Part shown: piece after piece, positions 8,738-17,178 of the stretch | Numbering within the stretch: position 1 is the first letter of the stretch | How the letters are laid out: each line of letters opens with the position of its first letter | From: a virus | Virus record (IMG/VR): IMGVR_UViG_3300030331_006178 | Location: 1-59,319 of that record | Reading direction: 5' to 3' (one strand) | DNA length: 59,319 nt | Translations under genes and position numbers: made by a program | Notes under the pieces: generated by a model | What the model saw: only the letters and a program-made list of their open reading frames with translations | What the model was told of the DNA's origin: nothing | The model's database searches: none

Positions 8738-9609
8738 TAACTTTTTCTGAGCTTGGAAAACTTGGTAGACTAGGGAACCAGCTTTTTCAATACGCCATGT
8801 TAAAATCAGTTTCCCTAGCCATAGGTCACGAGCTTAAGATACCAAACCCAGAGGAGATAATTTTTCAAAATCAAAAGTGTCTTTTAGATAAGTTTAACAT
8901 TAAATGTGATTATCTAACAGAAAGAGACAAGCATTCAATAACAACAAACTTTGTTGAACCAGATCACACTTCATTTCATCCTCAAGTCTTCTACGCTCCA
9001 GACAACACAAATTTTTATGGTTATTTTCAATCTTATCAATATTTTAAAAAATTTGATGTGCAAATTAGAGAGGATTTGCGCCTTGAAAAGCAATTACAAG
9101 AGTTAGGTGAAGATTACGTTGGAAAACTAAAAACAGATAATGAAAAAATAGTAAGCGTACATATAAGAAGAGGTGACAATTCAGACGGGACCAACCCAGA
9201 ATATTTAAATTATTATGGTGAAGGTGATATACTAACACGTGATAGTGAGTTTGGTAAATACTTCTATCCTGCTTTGGACATTTTTAAAGATCAAAAAGTA
9301 AAGTTTTTAGTTTTTTCTGGTGGAAGTAGGAAGGGTGTTAACAATAATCAAAGTGATATGGAATGGTGCAAAAGTAATTTAAAGGATGGCAGATTTATTT
9401 TTTGTGAAGGTAATTCAGATATAGAAGACTTTGCAATAATGAAAAATTGTGATCACCATATAACCTCCCATATGACGTCTTTTGGCTACTGGGCGGCTCA
9501 TTTAAATGACAAAGAAAATAAAATAGTAGTAGCGCCATCAAACTACTCAATACCTGATGATGGTAGGGTGCAAAAAGGCTTTTATCCTGCTAAATGGAAG
9601 ATAATATAA
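8734..9609 (+). CDS. GT11 glycosyltransferase (alpha-1,2-fucosyltransferase-like)
   Basis: A 291-residue GT11-family enzyme. GRLGNQLFQYAML at residues 11-23 and VSVHIRRGDN at 140-149 are the family hallmarks; the H-x-R-R-G-D loop binds GDP-fucose or a related GDP-sugar. A late TSHMTSFGYWAAHLN segment matches the conserved C-terminal S-x-F-x-W-W/A-A region. Because the operon encodes GDP-mannose 4,6-dehydratase and GDP-mannose 3,5-epimerase, the donor may be a GDP-6-deoxy-hexose or GDP-L-galactose (inference). It starts within ATGA and ends in TAATG with the next gene. Confidence 0.88.
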   Translation: MITFSELGKLGRLGNQLFQYAMLKSVSLAIGHELKIPNPEEIIFQNQKCLLDKFNIKCDYLTERDKHSITTNFVEPDHTSFHPQVFYAPDNTNFYGYFQSYQYFKKFDVQIREDLRLEKQLQELGEDYVGKLKTDNEKIVSVHIRRGDNSDGTNPEYLNYYGEGDILTRDSEFGKYFYPALDIFKDQKVKFLVFSGGSRKGVNNNQSDMEWCKSNLKDGRFIFCEGNSDIEDFAIMKNCDHHITSHMTSFGYWAAHLNDKENKIVVAPSNYSIPDDGRVQKGFYPAKWKII

Positions 9610-10373
9610 TGAAAAACTTATCAACAAAAATATCAAACTGGCTTAAACAATATTCAAACAAAAGTTCCACTGAATGTTTTGTTGTCGGGGTATCAGGGGG
9701 TGTTGACTCTGCCTTGTCGTCGACTTTGTGCGCCGAGTCTGGTGTAAAAACATATGTTATTGATATCCCGATCAAATCTTCAAAAAATAATACAAATCTA
9801 TCGGAATTACACTGCGAATGGCTACGTGGTAAATATAAAAATGTTGAAAAATTACATATAGATGCAACTGAATCGTTCGATGTTTTCGAAAAAATGATAA
9901 ATTGGAACGGTTTTTCTAATAAGCTTGCAAGTGCAAATTCGAAGTCTAGAATGAGAATGATGTTGCTTTATCATGTGGCAACTTGTAAAAAAGGATTAGT
10001 TGTCGGAACAGGCAACAAAGTAGAAGACTTTGGCGTTGGTTTTTATACAAAGTATGGTGATGGCGGCGTTGATATTAGCCCGATCGCGGATTTAACAAAA
10101 ACTCAAGTGCGGGACCTAGCAGGGTCTTTAGGGGTTAGTGAAAGCATATTAAACGCACCACCAACCGATGGTCTTTGGGAAGACGAAAGAACCGATGAGT
10201 CACAAATAGGTGCTACGTATGAGGAACTTGAGTGGGCAATGTCCTATATTGACTCAGAATCAAATGAGGTTTTGTCTGAGAGACAACAAGAAGTTTTAAA
10301 TATTTACAACTCTTTTCATTCAAAAAATAAACATAAAATGTTACCCATCCCCGTTTTTAAATTAGGAGAATAA
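9609..10373 (+). CDS. nadE: Ammonia-dependent NAD+ synthetase
   Basis: A 254-residue NadE, which amidates nicotinate adenine dinucleotide to NAD+. The PP-loop SGGVDSA is at residues 29-35. GTGNKVED, TKYGDGGVDISPI, LTKTQVRDLA, PPTDGLWEDERTDE and ATYEELEW are all in family order, which separates it from QueC or WbpG-type PP-loop enzymes. There is no glutaminase domain, so free ammonia is used. ATG 9609 is preferred over 9594: it has GGAAG at 9597-9601 and the TAATG junction. It may supply NAD+ to the many NAD-dependent sugar enzymes here, or restore NAD+ depleted by a host defence (inference). Confidence 0.92.
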   Translation: MKNLSTKISNWLKQYSNKSSTECFVVGVSGGVDSALSSTLCAESGVKTYVIDIPIKSSKNNTNLSELHCEWLRGKYKNVEKLHIDATESFDVFEKMINWNGFSNKLASANSKSRMRMMLLYHVATCKKGLVVGTGNKVEDFGVGFYTKYGDGGVDISPIADLTKTQVRDLAGSLGVSESILNAPPTDGLWEDERTDESQIGATYEELEWAMSYIDSESNEVLSERQQEVLNIYNSFHSKNKHKMLPIPVFKLGE

Positions 10374-10374
10374 A

Positions 10375-11484
10375 ATGGAAAACGTATCCGTTATCGGCAT
10401 CGGAAAGCTTGGTTTGTGTTTCGCACTTACCTTAGAGAAAGCAGGATATAATGTTCTTGGATTAGATTTAAACCCAGAATATGTTAATATAATCAATAAC
10501 AAAGATTTGATTAGTGAGGAGCAAGGTGTTTCTAAAGCTTTATTAAACTCTACAAATTTCAGAGCAACTACAGATTTAAAAGAAACAGTGGAACACTCTG
10601 ATGTTTTGTATGTCGTTGTGGCTACTCCATCTTTAGAAAATGGAAGGTACGACCATTCTCAGGTTGACGGATTGGTTGATAATTTATTGTCTTTGGGCAA
10701 ACAACAAAGTAACAAGCATTTTGTAGTATGTTGTACTACAATGCCGGGTTATTGTGATACTGTAAGCGACAGAGTTAAAGACTATGGTTATACAGTTTCA
10801 TATAATCCAGAATTTATCGCACAAGGCACAATATTGAGAGATCAAGCAAAGCCAGATATGGTTCTTATAGGGGAGGGTTCAACTGTTGCTGGTGATATAA
10901 TTCAAAAAATGTATGAAGAAATGACTTTAAACGAGCCGAGAGTTTGTAGAATGTCCGCACGTGAAGCAGAGATCACAAAAATATCTTTAAATTGTTTTCT
11001 TACTACAAAAATAGCATATGCTAATATGGTGGGCGACATTGTACTAGCATCTGGCGGTGATCCTTCAAAAGTGCTATCGGCGATTGGCTCAGACTCTAGA
11101 ATAGGAAATAAATACTTAGGTTATGGGTATGGCTATGGAGGACCTTGCTTCCCAAGGGATAATAGAGCCCTTGCGCTATACGCAGGAGATATAGGACTAG
11201 AAGCTTTAATCAGCTTGGCTTCTGATGAGAGTAATTTAAAGCATTTAGATTTTCAAGTGAAACACTTTATAGAAGGTATAAAAAAACAAGATTTAGACGA
11301 GCAAATAGTTTTTGACACTGTGACCTATAAGCCTGAATCAACATTGTTGGTTGAATCACAGCAGTTAGCTTATGCCGTTAAACTAGCACAAAGTGGATTT
11401 GACGTTAAAATTATTGAAAGGGATAGTGTAATATCTGAATTAAAAGAAATTTATGGCGACTTATTTAAATATCAAAGGAGATAG
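10375..11484 (+). CDS. ugd: UDP-glucose/GDP-mannose 6-dehydrogenase family
   Basis: A 369-residue NAD-dependent sugar-nucleotide dehydrogenase that oxidises C6 in two steps to a uronic acid. The Rossmann loop is GIGKLG (8-13). The catalytic set is complete: K202 and N206 in EITKISLN, and C258 in GYGGPCFPRD, with almost the same numbering as bacterial UDP-glucose dehydrogenases. The C-terminal NAD/UDP domain is compact. The substrate could be UDP-glucose or the UDP-ManNAc made by the upstream epimerase. GGAG precedes the ATG. Confidence 0.9.
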   Translation: MENVSVIGIGKLGLCFALTLEKAGYNVLGLDLNPEYVNIINNKDLISEEQGVSKALLNSTNFRATTDLKETVEHSDVLYVVVATPSLENGRYDHSQVDGLVDNLLSLGKQQSNKHFVVCCTTMPGYCDTVSDRVKDYGYTVSYNPEFIAQGTILRDQAKPDMVLIGEGSTVAGDIIQKMYEEMTLNEPRVCRMSAREAEITKISLNCFLTTKIAYANMVGDIVLASGGDPSKVLSAIGSDSRIGNKYLGYGYGYGGPCFPRDNRALALYAGDIGLEALISLASDESNLKHLDFQVKHFIEGIKKQDLDEQIVFDTVTYKPESTLLVESQQLAYAVKLAQSGFDVKIIERDSVISELKEIYGDLFKYQRR

Positions 11485-11487
11485 GCA

Positions 11488-12498
11488 ATGAAAACAGCAT
11501 TGGTTTGTGGTGCCGGCGGCTTTATCGGAGGTCACATGGCAAAACGTCTTAAAGAAGAGGGATTTTGGGTCCGCGGCGTCGACTTAAAATATAATGAATT
11601 CATGGATATGGAAGACATTTGTGATGAATTTTTTATTGGAGATTTACGTGATTCAAACCTTGTTAGTAGATTGATGTTTGCTCCAAAACAAATATCTGAG
11701 AGTGACAGAGAAAATTCATTTGATATGGTATATCAATTTGCTGCCGATATGGGCGGCGCAGGATTTATCTTTACTGGTGAAAATGATGCCGATATCATGC
11801 ACAACTCTGCGCAGATTAATTTAAATGTTGCCTATGAAGCTACGAAAAAAAATGTTAAAAAGATATTTTACTCCTCTTCAGCATGCATGTATCCAGAGTA
11901 CAACCAGATGGATCCAAGCAATCCAAAGTGCTCTGAAGATTCAGCATACCCAGCAGCCCCAGACAGTGAATATGGCTGGGAAAAGTTATTCAGTGAAAGA
12001 CTTTACTTTGCGTTTGCTAGAAACCATGGTCTTACTGTAAGAGTTGCTAGATATCATAATATTTTTGGTCCCCAAGGCACGTGGACCGGCGGCAGAGAAA
12101 AAGCCCCGGCGGCATTTTGTAGGAAGGCTGCGGAAACAAAAGATGGTGATTCTATAGAGGTTTGGGGTGATGGTAGTCGTACTAGATCATTCTTGTATAT
12201 TGATGAGTGCATAGAAGCCACCAGAAGATTTGTAGACTCAGACTTTGAAGGTCCAGTTAATATTGGTTCTGAAGAAATGATTACTATACAAAATTTTGCA
12301 AAAATGGCGATTGATATATCTGGAAAAAATCTGACTATTGAAAATATCGATGGTCCTCTAGGGGTACACGGAAGGAACTCAGATAACCAGCTATACCGAG
12401 ATAAGATGGGCTGGGAGCCAACACAAAAACTTAGAACTGGAATGGAACAAACATATGAGTGGGTGAAAAACCAGGTAGAAAAAAATGTTGGTGATTGA
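11488..12498 (+). CDS. GDP-mannose 3,5-epimerase
   Basis: A 336-residue extended SDR very close to plant GDP-D-mannose 3',5'-epimerase (GME), which yields GDP-L-galactose and GDP-L-gulose. Seen: the GAGGFIGG NAD loop (8-15), AADMGGAGFI, SSSACMYPE, YGWEKL with Y162/K166, RYHNIFGPQGTW, GGREKAPAAFCRK and HGRNSDN. C133 and K205 correspond to the acid/base pair C145 and K217 of the Arabidopsis enzyme, both offset by 12. This activity is best known from ascorbate synthesis, so finding it in a phage operon is notable. AAAGGAG precedes the start; the 3' end overlaps the next gene by 14 nt. Confidence 0.9.
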   Translation: MKTALVCGAGGFIGGHMAKRLKEEGFWVRGVDLKYNEFMDMEDICDEFFIGDLRDSNLVSRLMFAPKQISESDRENSFDMVYQFAADMGGAGFIFTGENDADIMHNSAQINLNVAYEATKKNVKKIFYSSSACMYPEYNQMDPSNPKCSEDSAYPAAPDSEYGWEKLFSERLYFAFARNHGLTVRVARYHNIFGPQGTWTGGREKAPAAFCRKAAETKDGDSIEVWGDGSRTRSFLYIDECIEATRRFVDSDFEGPVNIGSEEMITIQNFAKMAIDISGKNLTIENIDGPLGVHGRNSDNQLYRDKMGWEPTQKLRTGMEQTYEWVKNQVEKNVGD

Positions 12499-13453
12499 AG
12501 ATTATGATGGTTGTTATGGTGATGCGTTAGAAAAACATTATAATTTTGATAAATACTCCAAAGATGATGATGGTAAAGTATTATTTCATGGTATGGGTTG
12601 TATTGAAAAAACAATTCATAAAGAAAAATATAAAAGTTACACAAAAAAAGCCTATTGGAATCTTGAGCAACCTTCAGCTTGGTACACAGGGGATCCTAAA
12701 TTTGCTAAAATAAGCGCTAATATGGATAAATATTTTGAAAAAATATTCACTATATGTCCATATACCTGTGATTGGTTAAATTCAATTCAAAAAAAACAAA
12801 CTTTCATCCCTTCATTTATGCCCTTTAATGAAGACTTAGTAGTTAAAAATAAAACAGAGAAGGTTTATGATGTTATTTACTGGGGACACGTATCGTCTCA
12901 AACTCATATAAATTTCATAGATGCTATGAAAAATTTTAAATATAATTTTTTATCTTTAGGTGCTTCATACTGGCACAAAGAATTTAGGTATTCAGGTTAT
13001 GATAAATACATAACAAATGTTAACATGCCTAGAGAAGATATGTGGAAACTGATGAGAGAGACTAAAATTTGTTTAATAACCAATCATGCATATCTCACGC
13101 AACAGCAGATAACCAACGTTAAATCAATTAAAAATTGGACTAATTGTAAAGCTTTTTGTGATATAGATAATGGCTGGGTACCACAATACAAAACTAGAAT
13201 GATAGAGAGTGCTGTTAATAGAATGCTAATGCTCGTTAAGAAAAGCCCATGGGATTTAGATGAAAAGTGGTTTGAAGCGGGAAAAGATTTTATATTTTTT
13301 GAAAAAGACGAGGAATTGCCGCTATTAATAGAAGACATATCTTCTAACTGGCATAAATACGAACACATAGTTGAAAGTGCCTACAAAAAAGCCGTTGATA
13401 ATTATACGGTTGAAAAATTTATAAACTTAGTAAAGGAAAAACTAGATGACTGA
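12485..13453 (+). CDS. Probable GT-B glycosyltransferase
   Basis: A 322-residue soluble protein without a sharp family signature. A central VIYWGHVSSQTHINFIDAM segment resembles the start of a GT-B donor domain. The C-terminal part (PQYKTRMIESAVNRMLMLVKK, then repeated acidic-aromatic segments and a long helix) resembles the CgeB/glyco_trans_1_2 arrangement, where an R-x-F/I-E motif precedes a conserved hydrophobic strand. It overlaps the GME gene by 14 nt and the following gene by 8 nt. The glycosyltransferase assignment is an inference from layout and context; donor unknown. Confidence 0.55.
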   Translation: MLVIEDYDGCYGDALEKHYNFDKYSKDDDGKVLFHGMGCIEKTIHKEKYKSYTKKAYWNLEQPSAWYTGDPKFAKISANMDKYFEKIFTICPYTCDWLNSIQKKQTFIPSFMPFNEDLVVKNKTEKVYDVIYWGHVSSQTHINFIDAMKNFKYNFLSLGASYWHKEFRYSGYDKYITNVNMPREDMWKLMRETKICLITNHAYLTQQQITNVKSIKNWTNCKAFCDIDNGWVPQYKTRMIESAVNRMLMLVKKSPWDLDEKWFEAGKDFIFFEKDEELPLLIEDISSNWHKYEHIVESAYKKAVDNYTVEKFINLVKEKLDD

Positions 13454-13850
13454 TAGAAAATATTTACCAACTTTGTCAGAGTTGATCGATAGACTGTCTA
13501 TAGTACAGCTAAAAGAGGTTTTCATACCAGAGCACAAAGAGGAATATGCAAAAGAAATAAAAGACATTGTTCATGATATTGATCTATGCCTGGATAGTTG
13601 TGAAAAAATAGATGCAGAAACCGTAAGAGCGATTATTGTTCTATCCCAAATGAATTTGCATATATGGCACAATGAGTCAAACTACAGAAAAGGTATTAAA
13701 GATGGTAACAATCTTGAATTAACCCATGGTCTAAATGGAATTAGAAATACATCAAAAAATAAAATACAAGAAATAATGGGCGGCAGAAAAGATTATAAGA
13801 TAGATTGTTTAGCCGCAGAGTTTAAAGATTGGGATATTAGTTGGGAATAA
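13446..13850 (+). CDS. Small conserved-looking protein of unknown function
   Basis: A 134-residue hydrophilic, helix-rich protein that I cannot assign. The N-terminal part (LPTLSELIDRLSIVQLKEVF) reads as an amphipathic helix, and a central MNLHIWHNESNYRKGI segment carries conserved-looking His, Trp and Asn residues. It ends with a Trp-rich acidic tail. There is no membrane segment or metal-binding cysteine pattern. It is translationally coupled to the upstream glycosyltransferase (8-nt overlap) and lies one base before the radical SAM gene, so it may be an accessory subunit of one of them. Confidence 0.7.
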   Translation: MTDRKYLPTLSELIDRLSIVQLKEVFIPEHKEEYAKEIKDIVHDIDLCLDSCEKIDAETVRAIIVLSQMNLHIWHNESNYRKGIKDGNNLELTHGLNGIRNTSKNKIQEIMGGRKDYKIDCLAAEFKDWDISWE

Positions 13851-13851
13851 T

Positions 13852-15387
13852 ATGGATGTTTTATTTATAAACCCTGGAAACGCCAGTGGGATCTATCAAG
13901 ATTTATCAAAAGTCTACTCTGCAATTGAAACACCAACATGGTCCTTGCTTTTGGCTGAATCTTGTCGTTCTGTTGGTTATGAAGTGGGTATATTGGATGT
14001 TAATGCTGAGAGGTTACCAACTCAACAGGCAGTAGATAGAGTTAAAGAATTGAATCCTAGATTGGTTTGCTTTGCGGTTTATGGGCAAAATCCAAACGCA
14101 GGAACGGTTAATATGGCTGGAACGGTTATGTTAGCTCGCGCGCTAAAAGAAGCGGGTCTAGAGTCTACCATATCTGTGGTTGGCTCTCACGTTCAAGCAC
14201 TTCCGTATGAGACTTTAGAAAAAGAAAAAGATATAATAGACATTATCTTTAGCAATGAGGGCGTATATGCACTGTGGAATCTTTTAAAACTACAGGATCT
14301 AAAGGATATATCACTTTTAGAAACAGTAAAGGGCATTGGGTTCATGAAAGAGGGAAAAGCGTTTTTAACTCCGGTTGAAAAATTGGTACCTCAAGATAAA
14401 ATGGACGAACACTTACCAGGGTACGCTTGGGATCTTTTACCTTACAAGGAAAAGCCATTAGATATGTACAGATCCCACTTCTGGCATGCTGAATATGACC
14501 ATGACAAGCGTACCCCATTTGCGACTCTTTATACTTCTTTAGGATGTCCTTTTAAGTGTAATTTTTGTATGATAAATATGATTAATAGAACCGATCACGA
14601 CCCAATCGGTAGCGCCTCAAATTATTCAAAAATGCGTTTTTGGAGCCCAGGCTTTATTATTAAAGAATTTGATAAGTTAGTTGCAATGGGTGTTAAGACT
14701 TTAAGAATTGCAGATGAAATGTTCCTACTTAATAAAAAATATTACCTGCCGCTTTGTAAGCTACTCAAAGAAAGAGGTTATGGTAAAATATTAAAAATGT
14801 GGGCTTATTCAAGAGTTGATACGATAGCCAAACCAGAAAATTTAAAACTCTTAAAAGAGGCTGGTATACATTGGCTGGGTATCGGTATTGAAAGTGCAGA
14901 CAAAAAAGTTCGCTTAGAGGTGACGAAAGGAAAGTATGAGAATGTTAATATCACCGAAGTTATCCAAAGAGTTCAAGATGCTGGGCTGGGTATCATAGCA
15001 AACTTTTTATTTGGTCTCACAGGAGACACTATGGAAACTATGCAAAAAACTTTAGATTTAAGCTTGCAATTGAACACTATGGCTGTTAACATGTATACTG
15101 TAATGGCGTTACCAGGAAGCAGGGTTTATAAAGAAGCTGTTTTAAATGGTAATGAACTCCCAGAGGGATACATAGGTTATTCATTTCACTCTTATGAAAC
15201 CAAACCACAACCAACAGAGCACCTCACTCCAGAACAAATATTAAAGTTTAGAGATGATGCCTGGCATGTGTACCATACTAGTCCTAGATTTTTGGATAAG
15301 ATTGAAAATCTTTACGGAAAGAAAATTAGAAATAATATCGAAGAGCAAACTAAAATAAAATTAAAAAGAAAAATTCTTGGTGACTAA
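13852..15387 (+). CDS. B12-binding-domain radical SAM protein
   Basis: A 511-residue enzyme with an N-terminal cobalamin-binding-like Rossmann domain (about 1-150, including the VVGSHVQALP region) and a radical SAM core. The [4Fe-4S] site is C232-x3-C236-x2-C239. A downstream RIADEMFLLNKK, the GIGIESADKKVR strand and LFGLTGDT fit the TIM-barrel core of B12-type radical SAM enzymes. No D-x-H-x-x-G motif is seen, so cobalamin, if bound, is not held in the classical base-off way. Members often methylate unactivated carbon or phosphorus; here a sugar intermediate is the likely substrate (inference). Confidence 0.85.
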   Translation: MDVLFINPGNASGIYQDLSKVYSAIETPTWSLLLAESCRSVGYEVGILDVNAERLPTQQAVDRVKELNPRLVCFAVYGQNPNAGTVNMAGTVMLARALKEAGLESTISVVGSHVQALPYETLEKEKDIIDIIFSNEGVYALWNLLKLQDLKDISLLETVKGIGFMKEGKAFLTPVEKLVPQDKMDEHLPGYAWDLLPYKEKPLDMYRSHFWHAEYDHDKRTPFATLYTSLGCPFKCNFCMINMINRTDHDPIGSASNYSKMRFWSPGFIIKEFDKLVAMGVKTLRIADEMFLLNKKYYLPLCKLLKERGYGKILKMWAYSRVDTIAKPENLKLLKEAGIHWLGIGIESADKKVRLEVTKGKYENVNITEVIQRVQDAGLGIIANFLFGLTGDTMETMQKTLDLSLQLNTMAVNMYTVMALPGSRVYKEAVLNGNELPEGYIGYSFHSYETKPQPTEHLTPEQILKFRDDAWHVYHTSPRFLDKIENLYGKKIRNNIEEQTKIKLKRKILGD

Positions 15388-15388
15388 A

Positions 15389-16216
15389 ATGAAAAAAATA
15401 AAAGAATTAGAAGAAAAAGCTAAACAGCTTAGAACAGATATGTTTGAAATGTGTGTAAATGCTGGGCACGGACATATTTCATCTGGTTTATCTTGCACAG
15501 ATATTCTAACTTCTTTATATTATGGCGGTCACCTTCGTCATGACCCTAAAGATCCTGACTGGAAAGAGCGCGATAGATTTTTCTTGAGCAAGGGACATAG
15601 TGCTATCATATTGTATGCTGTGCTTGCAGATAGAGGTTATTTTCCAAAAGAAGAACTTAACAGCTTCTCTCAAAAAGAGGGTAAATTTAGTATACACCTT
15701 CAGAAAGATGTGCCTGGCGCAGAAATCTCAGCGGGTTCACTTGGACACGGTTTTGGGATAGCAGTGGGTTCAGCCCTTGCAGCAAAATTAAACAGAAACT
15801 TACATTTAACTTATACTCTTTTAGGTGATGGTGAAACTTACGAGGGCTCAGTCTGGGAAGGTGCTATGTTTGCTGCACACCACAAGCTTAATAATCTTGT
15901 TGCAATAGTTGATAGAAACTATCAATGCACCTTAGATTTTACTGAAAATTTATTAAAGTTGGAGCCGTTAGATAAGAAGTGGGAATCTTTTGGTTGGAGA
16001 GTAAAAAGAATAAATGGAAACGATCTTAATGATATAGAACAGGCGTTTGCAGATATTCGACGGAGACCCACAGATAAACCCACAGTTATAATCGCGGATA
16101 CCGTTAAAGGTAAGGGTATAGATTTTCTTTCACATAAACCTTTATCTCATGGAAGAACGCCTAAAAAAGATCAAGAAATACAGCTTTGCCGAGAGCAATT
16201 AGCAGAGAACAAATAA
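15389..16216 (+). CDS. Transketolase, N-terminal (TPP-binding) subunit
   Basis: A 275-residue protein matching the N-terminal half of transketolase. Visible are GHGHISSGLSCTDIL near the start, LSKGHSAIILYAVLA, SAGSLGHGFGIAVGSALA, and the TPP/Mg motif GDGE (146-149) running to VDRN (174-177). The in-frame TTG at 15377 is rejected in favour of ATG 15389, just after the upstream stop. It pairs with the next gene to make a complete two-carbon transferase. In a glycan operon this may make pentose or heptose phosphates, or attach a two-carbon branch to a keto-sugar as split TPP enzymes do in some antibiotic-sugar pathways (inference). Confidence 0.92.
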   Translation: MKKIKELEEKAKQLRTDMFEMCVNAGHGHISSGLSCTDILTSLYYGGHLRHDPKDPDWKERDRFFLSKGHSAIILYAVLADRGYFPKEELNSFSQKEGKFSIHLQKDVPGAEISAGSLGHGFGIAVGSALAAKLNRNLHLTYTLLGDGETYEGSVWEGAMFAAHHKLNNLVAIVDRNYQCTLDFTENLLKLEPLDKKWESFGWRVKRINGNDLNDIEQAFADIRRRPTDKPTVIIADTVKGKGIDFLSHKPLSHGRTPKKDQEIQLCREQLAENK

Positions 16217-16217
16217 T

Positions 16218-17177
16218 ATGAGTAAAAATAGAAACTTTATTGTACAAAACCAGCACATGAGCCAGAGAGATGTCTTTTGGACGCGTATAGGTGAGATGAT
16301 GCGCGATGATCATGATATAATTATCGTAACAGCAGATATGGGCACTCCAGCGTTTGATAAAATTAGAACTATGTATCCAAGCAGATTTATAAATGTTGGA
16401 ATTGCTGAACAAAATTGTATCTCAGTTGCAGCAGGTTTAGCAAAAGAGGGGAAAAAACCTTACATCTTCAACATTGCAACCTTTGCGATACTGAGAGGGC
16501 TGGAACAGATAAAAGTCGGCGTATCGATTATGGAACTACCTGTAACAATTGTTGGAACGGGCACCGGTTTTAGTTATGATGATGCAGGACCAACTCATCA
16601 ATTGTTTGAGGATATAGCGATTGTAAGAGCGATGCCTCATATTACAGTAAACAGTGTTAGTGATAATGTAATGGCTAGAAAGCTAGCGGAAACATCAAGA
16701 CACTTAAAAAAGCCAAACTATATTAGGCTTGAAAGGCACATTAATCCAAACATATATACACCAGAAGAAGATTTTAATAATGGGTTTCAAGTTTTAAATG
16801 AAGGTCAAGAGGTATGTATAGTTTCTAATGGTTTTATGCTTTGGAAATCTTTTGAAATACAAAAAGAATTAGAACAATGTGGAATAAATGCAGGGATTAT
16901 AGACCTTCATACGTATCCTTGTAATGAAGACAAATTAGCTCAAAAACTAAGTGATTTTGGATCGATCATAACAATTGAAGAAAATTTCTTACCAGGAGCT
17001 ATGGGTAGTTATGTATTGGAAATACTGGCGGATAGACAAATTCAATCAAAAGTAAAAAGATTTGGTGTTAAACAAGAGTGGATATATCGCTATGGCGGTA
17101 GAGAGCATAATCATGAGTTTCATGGTATCGATTTGAATAACTTAATAAAAGAGACGAAGAGTTTTTTAGGAAAATAA
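16218..17177 (+). CDS. Transketolase, C-terminal (pyrimidine-binding) subunit
   Basis: A 319-residue partner of the upstream subunit. The pyrimidine-binding region is present: IIVTADMGTPAF, NVGIAEQNCISVAAGLA with the catalytic glutamate (E of GIAEQN), and GTGTGFSYDDAGPTHQ. The C-terminal transketolase domain (residues about 190-319) follows, with IIDLHTYPCNED and a TIEENFLPGAMGS segment. One base separates it from the N-terminal subunit gene. Split transketolases of this type are common in archaea and in polysaccharide loci; the separate chains form an alpha2beta2 enzyme. Confidence 0.92.
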   Translation: MSKNRNFIVQNQHMSQRDVFWTRIGEMMRDDHDIIIVTADMGTPAFDKIRTMYPSRFINVGIAEQNCISVAAGLAKEGKKPYIFNIATFAILRGLEQIKVGVSIMELPVTIVGTGTGFSYDDAGPTHQLFEDIAIVRAMPHITVNSVSDNVMARKLAETSRHLKKPNYIRLERHINPNIYTPEEDFNNGFQVLNEGQEVCIVSNGFMLWKSFEIQKELEQCGINAGIIDLHTYPCNEDKLAQKLSDFGSIITIEENFLPGAMGSYVLEILADRQIQSKVKRFGVKQEWIYRYGGREHNHEFHGIDLNNLIKETKSFLGK

Positions 17178-17178
17178 A

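Noticed and set aside
12054-12644. 196-codon open frame on the minus strand
   Set aside because: It lies wholly opposite the GME and GT-B genes, is rich in His/Tyr/Ser runs that mirror AT-rich codons, and has no motif or ribosome-binding site.
13852-15387. Radical SAM gene as a viperin-like antiviral or anti-defence enzyme
   Set aside because: It has an N-terminal B12-like domain, no nucleotide-kinase partner, and a sugar-operon context, unlike prokaryotic viperins.
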